Assembly (NCBI RefSeq): GCF_014596565.1
Contig: NZ_NOIN01000008.1
Span: 62,001 to 126,000, forward strand
Direction of reading: 5' to 3'
DNA: 64,000 nt
Source: Pseudomonas sp. PSB18
GTDB lineage: Bacteria > Pseudomonadota > Gammaproteobacteria > Pseudomonadales > Pseudomonadaceae
Below are positions 1 through 7,088 of this stretch, one piece after another (the first letter of the stretch is position 1; every line of letters begins with the position of its first letter). The notes under the pieces were generated by a model. The model was not told the DNA's origin and searched no databases. It was given only the letters and a program-made list of their open reading frames with translations. Made by a program: the position numbers and the translations under genes.

Positions 1-2
1 AG

Positions 3-227
3 GCCGGCGTGGAAGGGCAAGGCTTTCGCATCCAGGCGCCGCTGCAAAATCTCAGCAAGGCCGATATCGTCAGGGCCGGTGTGAAGCTCGGTGTGAACTA
101 TGGACTGACCGTTTCTTGCTACCAGGCCGACGATCAGGGCCGCGCCTGTGGCAAATGCGACAGCTGCCGCCTGCGTGCCGAAGGCTTCGCCGCGGCGGGT
201 GTGAGCGATCCAACCCCTTATTTTTGA
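3..227 (+). CDS. queC: 7-cyano-7-deazaguanine synthase, 3' end only
   Basis: This is the last 74 codons of QueC, which turns 7-carboxy-7-deazaguanine into preQ0 using ATP and ammonia in queuosine biosynthesis. The N-terminal PP-loop lies outside the window. The visible part carries the family's C-terminal zinc site: one Cys in SCYQAD followed by CGKCDSC. The ending PTPYF is close to the usual QueC C-terminus. The reading frame is open from the first full codon at position 3, so the gene continues upstream. The tRNA-Lys gene follows after 63 bases. Confidence 0.9.
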   Translation, partial: AGVEGQGFRIQAPLQNLSKADIVRAGVKLGVNYGLTVSCYQADDQGRACGKCDSCRLRAEGFAAAGVSDPTPYF

Positions 228-245
228 TTTATTTCAAATTAGGTG

Positions 246-275
246 TTGAATAGTCCTTAGAAATCAGTATTATAC
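246..275 (+). promoter_or_regulatory. Probable sigma70 promoter of tRNA-Lys
   Basis: TTGAAT (246-251) and TATTAT/TTATAC (268-275) lie 16 to 18 bases apart, directly upstream of the tRNA. A GC-rich stretch follows the -10 element, as in many stable-RNA promoters. Assigned by eye. Confidence 0.5.
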
Positions 276-290
276 GCGCCACCACACAGC

Positions 291-366
291 GGGTCGTTAG
301 CTCAGTTGGTAGAGCAGTTGGCTTTTAACCAATTGGTCGTAGGTTCGAATCCCACACGACCCACCA
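291..366 (+). tRNA. tRNA-Lys (anticodon UUU)
   Basis: The 76-base gene folds into a full cloverleaf with the acceptor stem GGGTCGT pairing with ACGACCC. The D-arm box is AGCTCAGTTGGTAGAGC, the anticodon TTT sits at 324-326 and the T-arm is AGGTTCGAATCCC. CCA is encoded at 364-366. In P. aeruginosa the tRNA-Lys beside queC is the insertion site of island PAPI-2, which is relevant to the accessory genes that follow here. Confidence 0.97.
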
Positions 367-453
367 TTTTTGCTGTTTTAAAAGTCTGGAAGGCCCACGA
401 AAGTGAGGATTTCCGGATTTTTTTTTGCCTGTAGGAAAATCCCGGGCCGGCAA

Positions 454-493
454 GCCAGGGAACCACGCAAGGGGATAGGCGTGGTTCCCTGGC
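454..493. repeat. 15-bp perfect inverted repeat after the LysR gene
   Basis: GCCAGGGAACCACGC (454-468) pairs exactly with GCGTGGTTCCCTGGC (479-493) around a 10-base loop. It lies just past the stop codon of the LysR gene on the minus strand. It may end that transcript, although no T-run follows on that strand. A nine-base T-run on the plus strand (418-426) downstream of the tRNA may belong to tRNA termination. Confidence 0.6.
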
Positions 494-496
494 GGC

Positions 497-1456
497 TTAG
501 AGCAAGCCGTCCTCAGCACAGACCTTCACGATCTGCTCGCGAAACCAGACGTTGGCATTATCCTGGCCGGGTTTCTCGCTCCACATCATATCCAGCGTAA
601 AGTTCGGTAATCCGGCCGGTGGCTTGCGATGGCTGAATTTGCTCTCGTCGCAGGTCAGTGCCTGAATGCGTCGTGGCAGGGTCAGCACGAAGTCGGTCCC
701 GGTGACCATATTGAGCGCGGCCACGTAGCTGTTGGCTCGGGCGACGATCTGCCGGCTATAGCCCTGTCGGGCCAGCCAGCCATCAATCATGTTGGTGTCG
801 GAGGTCCAGGGGGTCGGGAAAACATGCTGGCACGCTACGAATATTTCCAGGCTGAGGGCCTCGTCCGGCAAGTTGGCGTTTCTGTCGACTACACAGACCA
901 ATTCATCTTCAAGTAATACTTGTGAGCGCAAGCCTTTGGCGCTGCGATGAAAGTTGGGACCGAAACAAATCACTAGATCGAAACGGCCGTCCGTCAGTTC
1001 GTCAACGGGAATATCTTTGTGAAATTTCGTTATATTGATGATGACGGGAAATTGGCTGCCAATAAAACGCTTGACTAACTTGGGCAGGATCAATAACTCA
1101 AAGTATTCTGGCGCGCAAATATTGAACGTTATTTCTTTCTGTGTGGGGTCGAAGGTCTGAATGCCGGAATGGCAAATATTGATAGTCTGAAGAATCTTGA
1201 CGATATGACTGTACATGGCGGTGGCTTTATTGGTAGGACGCATGCCACTGCGAGTATTAATGAATAGTTCATCTTCGAAGCTGGTGCGCAGCTTCTTCAA
1301 GCAATAGCTCACGGTTGACTGGCTGACACAGAGGGCCTCGGAGACCTCTGTGACGCTGCTCTGCTCGTACACCGAGACGAACACCATCAAGTCCTGCATG
1401 TCCAGCTTTCTAAGCAAATTACTATTGAGCATAAGATCCTTCTTGGCGCAATCCAT
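497..1456 (-). CDS. LysR-family regulator divergent from the accessory operon
   Basis: A 319-aa LysR-type transcription factor. The N-terminal winged helix-turn-helix spans about residues 15-75, with the typical segment SVTEVSEALCVSQSTVSYCL; a periplasmic-binding-protein-like effector domain follows. The chosen ATG at 1456 encodes MDCAKKDL. An alternative ATG eight codons later gives MLNSNLL. It is transcribed away from the thermostable-hemolysin-like gene across a 147-base AT-rich intergenic region, the classic arrangement for a LysR protein controlling the divergent operon. The effector is unknown. Control of the neighbouring cluster is inferred from position only. Confidence 0.85.
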   Translation of the reverse strand: MDCAKKDLMLNSNLLRKLDMQDLMVFVSVYEQSSVTEVSEALCVSQSTVSYCLKKLRTSFEDELFINTRSGMRPTNKATAMYSHIVKILQTINICHSGIQTFDPTQKEITFNICAPEYFELLILPKLVKRFIGSQFPVIINITKFHKDIPVDELTDGRFDLVICFGPNFHRSAKGLRSQVLLEDELVCVVDRNANLPDEALSLEIFVACQHVFPTPWTSDTNMIDGWLARQGYSRQIVARANSYVAALNMVTGTDFVLTLPRRIQALTCDESKFSHRKPPAGLPNFTLDMMWSEKPGQDNANVWFREQIVKVCAEDGLL

Positions 1457-1531
1457 GGGCTAGCGTCTCTGGTTTTTATGACAAAGACGTTTATTTATAT
1501 ATTAGCGGATGCAATTTATTTTTTAAATGGC

Positions 1532-1546
1532 TTGTAGGAATTTTCT
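1532..1546 (+). promoter_or_regulatory. 15-mer shared with the orphan response-regulator promoter region
   Basis: TTGTAGGAATTTTCT lies 57 bases upstream of the first gene of the accessory operon. The identical 15 bases occur at 54816-54830, upstream of the NarL-type regulator gene at 54951, in the same orientation relative to the gene. It could be a binding site for a shared regulator. A coincidental 15-mer match in a window of this size is possible. Confidence 0.35.
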
Positions 1547-1603
1547 TAAATATGCTCGCCTCGCTTTTAAAGACATCCTGCACAGGGACGGAGGAGGACG
1601 AAA

Positions 1604-2221
1604 ATGCAAATACGTGTCGCGGAAACTAAAACGCCATTATGGGTACAGGCTACTGAGGTAGTAAAAGACAAGTTTCGAAGTTCTTACGCGGCTTCGGTAG
1701 AACCGAATCCACAATACTTTGCGGTCACTCAGGATCAGGCCGATCGTATACTTGCGTGTGCCGGTATTACCTTTGCGGATCACCGCGTTCTGTTTTCCGA
1801 GCAATACCTGACACAGCCGATTGAAGAGATTCTGTCCCAGCGTTTCGAGAAAACCATCGAGCGTTCGAACATTGTCGAGATTGGCAATCTGATTTCCCAT
1901 CATCTCACGGCGGGAATGATTCTCGTTAATATGATTCCGTTGTTGTCCTGGTGCATGGGTGGGCATTACCTGTTGTGCACTGTTACGCCTCGGGTCCGGC
2001 AAATGATGGAAAGTTGCCAGATCGATTTCGAGCCGCTGTTGACCGCTGACCCCACCCGGCTGGCCGATGATGGCGGCAAGAACTGGGGAAGCTATTACGC
2101 CAAGAAGCCGGTTACCGGTTTCATCCGGGTCGATCCGAAGCGCTCACGTTTCGCCGCCATGACGCTCAGTACCTCGTTCACGCAGTTGCCCGGTGAAACC
2201 CTGGCGAGGGCGCAGCCATGA
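1604..2221 (+). CDS. Thermostable-hemolysin-family protein (GNAT-like)
   Basis: A 205-aa protein resembling the thermostable hemolysin family (Pfam T_hemolysin), named after Vibrio delta-VPH. Recognisable parts are ADHRVLFSEQYL near residues 58-69 and SNIVEIGNL near 88-96. The family is thought to share a fold with GNAT acyltransferases and acyl-homoserine-lactone synthases, so an acyl-transfer role is at least as likely as haemolysis. There is no signal peptide. A strong ribosome site (GGAGGAGG) precedes the ATG. The stop overlaps the start of the next gene, an AMP-forming ligase, as ATGA. This points to translational coupling and a joint function in which the ligase activates an acid that this protein could transfer. 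Confidence 0.75.
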   Translation: MQIRVAETKTPLWVQATEVVKDKFRSSYAASVEPNPQYFAVTQDQADRILACAGITFADHRVLFSEQYLTQPIEEILSQRFEKTIERSNIVEIGNLISHHLTAGMILVNMIPLLSWCMGGHYLLCTVTPRVRQMMESCQIDFEPLLTADPTRLADDGGKNWGSYYAKKPVTGFIRVDPKRSRFAAMTLSTSFTQLPGETLARAQP

Positions 2222-3780
2222 GCGGTGGTTTTATCAATCTGTTGAAACAGGCACTGCAGGTCAACCGCCAGGCGGTCTGCGCGGTTGACTGGACGTCGGG
2301 CACCGAGTCTGTGGCGCTGACCTACGGCGAACTGGAACACCGGGCGCTCAATCTGGCTGCCGAGTTGCAACGACGTTTCACCACGCCGGCCCACGGCGAT
2401 CAGGTGGTGTTGGGGATCGCGACGCGCAACAGCAGCGACTGGCTGGTGGCCGACCTGGCGTGCCTGTTTGCCGGGATTACCGCGCTGCCGTTGCCGTTGG
2501 CGTTCAGTCAATCACAGGCCGAGCATCTGGCCGAGCGTTGCGACGGGTTTCTGGTGGATGCCGCAGGGCAGCGGACACTGGCGCAACGCTGGAAACTGAA
2601 TTTTCCCGACAGCCGCCTGCGCCGCCTCAGCGAGTCGGTGATCGAGCAGCCCCTGCTGCACACTCCGGACGGCGAGGGCGACTGGATCTGCAAGATCATT
2701 CACACCTCGGGTACCACCAGCCGGCCGAAAGGCGTGCGCTTGAGCAATCAGGCGGTTGGCGCGGTGCTGACGTCGTTGCGCGAGCGCATGCCGGTCAATG
2801 CCCATCGTCGGTATCTGTCGTTGGTCCCATTGAGCCTGCTGCTTGAACAGGTGACCGCCGCGTACCTGCCGCTCCTGACCGGTGGGACCGTGCATTTCCT
2901 GCCGCCCAGCGAAGCATTGCTCGGCGAACCCGGGGCTTCGCCGCAGCGTCTGGTCGACTGGATCCTGCAGGTCCAGCCGACGGCCCTGACGGTGCCGCCG
3001 GTCATGATCAATCGCTTCCTGGAGCAGTTGAACGATGGCGGCGAGGCGGGGGAGCGGCTGGCGAGTTACCTGAAGTCCGGGGCTCACATCACCTGCGGCG
3101 GCGCGGCGGTGAGTATCGATGCCCTGCACGATCTGGCCGAGCAAGGCATCGAGGTGTACCAGGGCTACGGACTGTCGGAAAACGCCTCGGTGGTCAGCGT
3201 GAACACTTTCGAAGAGCAACGCCTGGGCAGTGTCGGCAAGCCGCTGCCCCATGTCCAGGTACGGATCGGCGCCGACCAGACCATCGAGGTCAAGAGTAGC
3301 TCGCTGTTCAGCGGTTATTCGGGGACGGACCCCAGTGCGTGCTCCATGTCGGGAGACGGCTGGATGGACACCGGGGATCTGGGGATGCTCGACGAAGACG
3401 GCTACCTCTACGTGCATGGCCGCAAGAAGAACGTGATCTGCCTGCCCAACGGCCGCAATGTCAGCCCCGAGCAGGTCGAGCTGGAGTATCGCAAATACCC
3501 GGGCGTGAACGACGCCGCGGTGTTCTTCGATGAGCAACACGGTCTGGTGGCGTTGCTGTGTGTCGAGTCGACGCCGGCCGGGGATGAACTGATTAGCTGG
3601 TCGACCGGCCGCTTCTCCGACATCGAACGACCGAACCGGCTCTGGTTGTTGACCAAGGACGATCCGTTGATCGAGCAGCTTTACACCGTTACCGGACGAC
3701 CGAAACGCGCCGATATCGCCACTGTTTTTTCCACTCTGCAAGGGAACGCATCTAATGAGCACACCTGCCTTTCACTTTGA
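2218..3780 (+). CDS. AMP-forming acyl ligase (ANL superfamily)
   Basis: A 520-aa adenylate-forming enzyme. The ATP-binding loop HTSGTTSRPKGV is at residues 162-173, the A5 motif YQGYGLSEN at 314-322, TGDLG at 385-389 and GRKKN at 401-405. The C-terminal catalytic lysine lies in GRPKRAD (Lys496). It should activate a carboxylic acid as acyl-AMP; whether the acceptor is CoA, a carrier protein or an amine cannot be read from the sequence. There is no fused carrier domain and no free carrier protein gene nearby. It overlaps the upstream gene by 4 bases and the next gene by 26, so it belongs to one operon. Substrate unknown; medium- or long-chain fatty acid is a guess. Confidence 0.88.
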   Translation: MSGGFINLLKQALQVNRQAVCAVDWTSGTESVALTYGELEHRALNLAAELQRRFTTPAHGDQVVLGIATRNSSDWLVADLACLFAGITALPLPLAFSQSQAEHLAERCDGFLVDAAGQRTLAQRWKLNFPDSRLRRLSESVIEQPLLHTPDGEGDWICKIIHTSGTTSRPKGVRLSNQAVGAVLTSLRERMPVNAHRRYLSLVPLSLLLEQVTAAYLPLLTGGTVHFLPPSEALLGEPGASPQRLVDWILQVQPTALTVPPVMINRFLEQLNDGGEAGERLASYLKSGAHITCGGAAVSIDALHDLAEQGIEVYQGYGLSENASVVSVNTFEEQRLGSVGKPLPHVQVRIGADQTIEVKSSSLFSGYSGTDPSACSMSGDGWMDTGDLGMLDEDGYLYVHGRKKNVICLPNGRNVSPEQVELEYRKYPGVNDAAVFFDEQHGLVALLCVESTPAGDELISWSTGRFSDIERPNRLWLLTKDDPLIEQLYTVTGRPKRADIATVFSTLQGNASNEHTCLSL

Positions 3781-4636
3781 AACCCCGGACGTCTCCATCG
3801 TCGAGTCGCACCACTTCGCCAGCCTGGGCAAGGCGGAGTTGTATGAGCTGCTGGGACACTACGGTGTCGTGCTGTTTCGCAATTGCATCCACAGCGCCGA
3901 GGCGTTCAGCGCCTACGTCAAGCAAAACAGTTCCCGGCTGAGCCTGGATCCGGCGCGGGTCATGGTCGGTGGTGCGGCGCAGTTGGTGGATGCCGGGCAT
4001 CAGGCGGTCGGCCTGCATTGCGAAAACGGCAATTCGCCGTTCTGGCCGGACATGACCTGGTTCTATTGCCAGGAGGCGCCGCGCAAGGGTTCGCAAACCA
4101 CGATCTGCGACGGTGAGAAAGTGCTAGCGAGGCTGTCTCCGGGCTGCCGCAGCTTCTTCGAAAACAACCCTATCCGCTACAGCCGCACCGTGGCGGGGGA
4201 AAAGTGGCGCCGGCTGGTCTGCCATTATTCGCCGACCCTGTCGAACCCGGCCGATGTGGTCATCGAGGATCTGTTGCAGATCATTGGCAATGACCCGCAG
4301 ACGCAGATTTCCTTCAACCCGGCCGATGATTCGATGCACTACGCCTTCAGCACGTCGGCGATCCTCACTTCCGCCTTCAGCCAGCGCCCGGCGTTTGCCA
4401 ACAGCATCCTGGGGCCTTCGTTCAACTACGAGGCGCCGGTGATCGATACGGTGGACGGGCAGGTGATTCCCGCCGGCTTCCTGGCTGAAATCGCCGAAGT
4501 CTCCGCCCAGTACACCGTTCCGGTGGGTTGGCGTGACCACGACGTGGTGATGATCGATAACCGTCGGGTCATGCACGGTCGTGAAACCATCGTCGATGAG
4601 CGTCGGCGCATTTTCAATGCCCTGAGCTATCGCTGA
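3755..4636 (+). CDS. TauD/TfdA-type Fe(II)/2-oxoglutarate dioxygenase with HxE metal triad
   Basis: A 293-aa non-haem iron dioxygenase. The metal-binding facial triad is read as His88-x-Glu90 (GLHCEN) and His274 (VMHGRET), with Arg283-285 in a position suited to binding 2-oxoglutarate. The first acidic ligand is Glu rather than the Asp usual for TauD. HxE is known in clavaminate synthase, AsnO and VioC, which hydroxylate or desaturate amino acids, so a free or activated amino acid is a reasonable substrate. A ribosome site (AAGGGAACG) lies inside the preceding gene, and the two genes overlap by 26 bases. Substrate and product unknown. Confidence 0.85.
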   Translation: MSTPAFHFETPDVSIVESHHFASLGKAELYELLGHYGVVLFRNCIHSAEAFSAYVKQNSSRLSLDPARVMVGGAAQLVDAGHQAVGLHCENGNSPFWPDMTWFYCQEAPRKGSQTTICDGEKVLARLSPGCRSFFENNPIRYSRTVAGEKWRRLVCHYSPTLSNPADVVIEDLLQIIGNDPQTQISFNPADDSMHYAFSTSAILTSAFSQRPAFANSILGPSFNYEAPVIDTVDGQVIPAGFLAEIAEVSAQYTVPVGWRDHDVVMIDNRRVMHGRETIVDERRRIFNALSYR

Positions 4637-4645
4637 GAGGGTGCC

Positions 4646-5770
4646 ATGAAGAACGATAAATATATTACTGGCGGGCAGTACGAGACGTACCTCGACGGCG
4701 ATGGTCGGCAGATCATCGACCTGACCGGCGGGTTTGGCTTCCAGGTGCCGGCGGTGATCGAAGCGGTCACTCGCCAGGCGCAGATCATGGGGCTGTCCAA
4801 CCGGGTACTGATGTCTGCACCGCTGATTGCCTTGTGCCGCCGTCTGGCTGAGCTGCTGCCTAAGCCGTTGGTCAGTTCCTATGTGTGCAGTTCCGGTGAC
4901 GAAGCCTTCGAGGGCGCCTTGAAGTTATGCAAGGGGCTCAAGCCGAAGGGCAACACCATTGTGTTTATCCAGGGGGGGGATTACGGCTCGCTGACCTACG
5001 GGCGTTGCCTCAACACCGCGCAGGGCGACCTGGACGTGCAAGATTTCCTGGGCTTCAAGCGCGTGGCGATTCGTCAGCTCGCGGACCTGGATTCGGTGGA
5101 CTGGAGCGATTGCTTCGCGGTCTGCCACAGCAGTACCCGCCTCGATGCGAACGGTCGATTGCAATTGCTCGAGGCGGCCCTGGTCGAGCGCTTGCACGCC
5201 CGCGCGGCGCAAGCCTCGGTGCCGGTGATCGCCGTCGACACCCAGACCTGCCTCGGTAGCCTGGGCTCGCTGTTCGGCTTCCAGCGTTATCGCTGTATCC
5301 CGGACATTGTCGTGCTGGGTGGCGCGCTGGGGGGCAGTGCGATTCCTATCGGCACCTATACCTGCAGCGAGCGCATGGCCTGGCAGGTCTATGGACGCAG
5401 CAGTCCGGCCAAGCATGGCAGCACCACGGCCGGCAATCCAATGGCTTGTGTGGCGGCCCTGGCCGCGCTGGATTATGTGCAGGCCAACGACTCGCCCCGG
5501 CACTGCCTGGAAAACGGTCAGCGACTGGCGCAGACCCTGGCGTCGTTTGGCGCCGTGGCCGAAGGCGGCTGGGTCAGCCTGCCGTTGGCCGACGACCTGC
5601 AGCCGAGCGTGCTGTGCGAGGCACTTTACCAACAAGGCATCTACGTCAGTGCGCCCCGTGGCCGCGAATTGATCTTGCGGTGCCCGATTACGGCTCGCTC
5701 CGAACACGTTCAACGTGCCGCAAACATCATCAAGGAGACCCTAAGCCATGTCCTTACTCAGGCCGCATGA
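4646..5770 (+). CDS. Class III aminotransferase homologue lacking the PLP lysine
   Basis: A 374-aa protein with the class III aminotransferase fold. Recognisable parts are SSGDEAFEGALK (82-93), the aspartate that normally contacts the PLP nitrogen (Asp198 in VDTQT), PDIVVLGGALGG (219-230) and HGSTTAGNPMACVAAL. In active enzymes the segment after PDI reads like LxKxLxGG, with the lysine forming the Schiff base. Here that position is Gly226 (codon GGC), so the protein should not transaminate. The phosphate-binding GSEA or GTEA is also changed, to SGDEA. It is shorter than the usual 420-450 aa. The gene overlaps an intact class III aminotransferase by 23 bases, so it may be a regulatory or structural partner of that enzyme or a decaying duplicate. 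The open frame argues against simple decay. Confidence 0.82.
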   Translation: MKNDKYITGGQYETYLDGDGRQIIDLTGGFGFQVPAVIEAVTRQAQIMGLSNRVLMSAPLIALCRRLAELLPKPLVSSYVCSSGDEAFEGALKLCKGLKPKGNTIVFIQGGDYGSLTYGRCLNTAQGDLDVQDFLGFKRVAIRQLADLDSVDWSDCFAVCHSSTRLDANGRLQLLEAALVERLHARAAQASVPVIAVDTQTCLGSLGSLFGFQRYRCIPDIVVLGGALGGSAIPIGTYTCSERMAWQVYGRSSPAKHGSTTAGNPMACVAALAALDYVQANDSPRHCLENGQRLAQTLASFGAVAEGGWVSLPLADDLQPSVLCEALYQQGIYVSAPRGRELILRCPITARSEHVQRAANIIKETLSHVLTQAA

Positions 5771-7088
5771 ACAGCTGCTGGATGATTGCCAGCGGTACTG
5801 GAGCGCCTCGGCGGCCAAGCTCTATCGCCTGGGCAAGACCAGCGTCGAGCAACAGACCGATGGCATTCATGTCACCGACCACACCGGCAAGCGCTTTATC
5901 GACTGTGCGTGCAGCTACGGCGTGTTTATCGTCGGTCATCGCAACCCGATGGTCCGCGAGCAGGTGCAGGTGCAGTTGAACCAGATGGCCTGGGTACCGG
6001 AGGGCCGGCGTCATCCGCTCCAGGACAAATTGACCGAGCGTCTGTGCCAACTGGTGCCGGGGGAGTGGGGTGACGTGCAGTATATGGTCTCGGGGGCCGA
6101 AGCCATCGAGCAGAGCCTGCGCTATGCGTTGCGCATCCAACCGCACCGGCGGCGGATCGTGGTGATGAGCGGCTCCTACCACGGCAAGACCCTGGCGGCG
6201 ATGAGCATCCTGGGGCAACGGCAGAATCACAGCAGTTATGGCATCGCAGCGCCCGACGTGACCCATGTGCCCTACGGTGATTTTGCGGCCCTGCAAAAGG
6301 CCGTCGGCGAGGGCGTGTGCGCGGTGTATGTCGAACCGATCCTGGGGGGCGCGCATCTGCAGATGCCGCCGCTGGGCTACATGGCCAATCTGCGGGCCTT
6401 GTGCGATGCCACCGGCACCTTGTTGGTGGCGGATGAGATCCAGACCGGTTTCGGTCGCTGCGGCAAATGGTTCGCCGTGCAATATGACGATGTGGTGCCC
6501 GACATCATGATCCTCTCCAAGGGCCTGACCGGCGGCTACACCTCGTTCGCCTGCGCCATGTACAGCCAGCGCCTGGCGACCCAATACCCACTCAGTGAAA
6601 TCGAGCCCGATACGCGCACCAATGGCGGGCATCCGGTGGCGTGCGCCTCGGCGCTGGCGGCCATCGATTACATCGAGCAGAACAACCTGGTGGAGCAGTC
6701 GCGGATCAACGGCGGTTTGCTGCGCCATGGTCTGCAACGCCTGGCGTTGCGCTATCCGCGCATCGTCGAGGATGTGCCGGGGGTGGGCCTGATGACAGGG
6801 CTGCGCTTGCGCGGTTCGGTCTATGAAGCCTTGATGAGCATGGAGCTGAGCAAGCGCGGCATTCATGCCGGCCATTCGATGAATGAAAAGGCCAAGCGTC
6901 CGGTGCTGCGTTTCTATCCACCGTTGAGCATCTCGCCCGATGCGTTGCGCCATGTCCTGGCCATGATCGAAGAGGCCCTGGAGGCCATCGACCGGCGGCC
7001 GAAGCTGGCGGTCAAGGCATTCTCCCTGGTGGTGCGCAACATGTACCAGTTACCCAACAAGTGGCTGCGCAGCAAGGAGGCGTCGTGA
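5748..7088 (+). CDS. Class III (omega) aminotransferase, PLP-dependent
   Basis: A 446-aa class III aminotransferase with all key features: SGAEAIEQSLRYA (115-127), GSYHGKT (142-148), Asp229-Glu230 in ADEIQTGFGRCG, and the Schiff-base lysine Lys258 in ILSKGLTGGYT. Relatives act on 4-aminobutyrate, ornithine derivatives, diamines, beta-amino acids or adenosylmethionine-8-amino-7-oxononanoate; the sequence does not single one out. The start ATG at 5748 lies 23 bases inside the previous gene, with AAGGAG about 10 bases upstream. It is probably the working partner of the lysine-less homologue encoded just before it. Confidence 0.88.
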   Translation: MSLLRPHEQLLDDCQRYWSASAAKLYRLGKTSVEQQTDGIHVTDHTGKRFIDCACSYGVFIVGHRNPMVREQVQVQLNQMAWVPEGRRHPLQDKLTERLCQLVPGEWGDVQYMVSGAEAIEQSLRYALRIQPHRRRIVVMSGSYHGKTLAAMSILGQRQNHSSYGIAAPDVTHVPYGDFAALQKAVGEGVCAVYVEPILGGAHLQMPPLGYMANLRALCDATGTLLVADEIQTGFGRCGKWFAVQYDDVVPDIMILSKGLTGGYTSFACAMYSQRLATQYPLSEIEPDTRTNGGHPVACASALAAIDYIEQNNLVEQSRINGGLLRHGLQRLALRYPRIVEDVPGVGLMTGLRLRGSVYEALMSMELSKRGIHAGHSMNEKAKRPVLRFYPPLSISPDALRHVLAMIEEALEAIDRRPKLAVKAFSLVVRNMYQLPNKWLRSKEAS

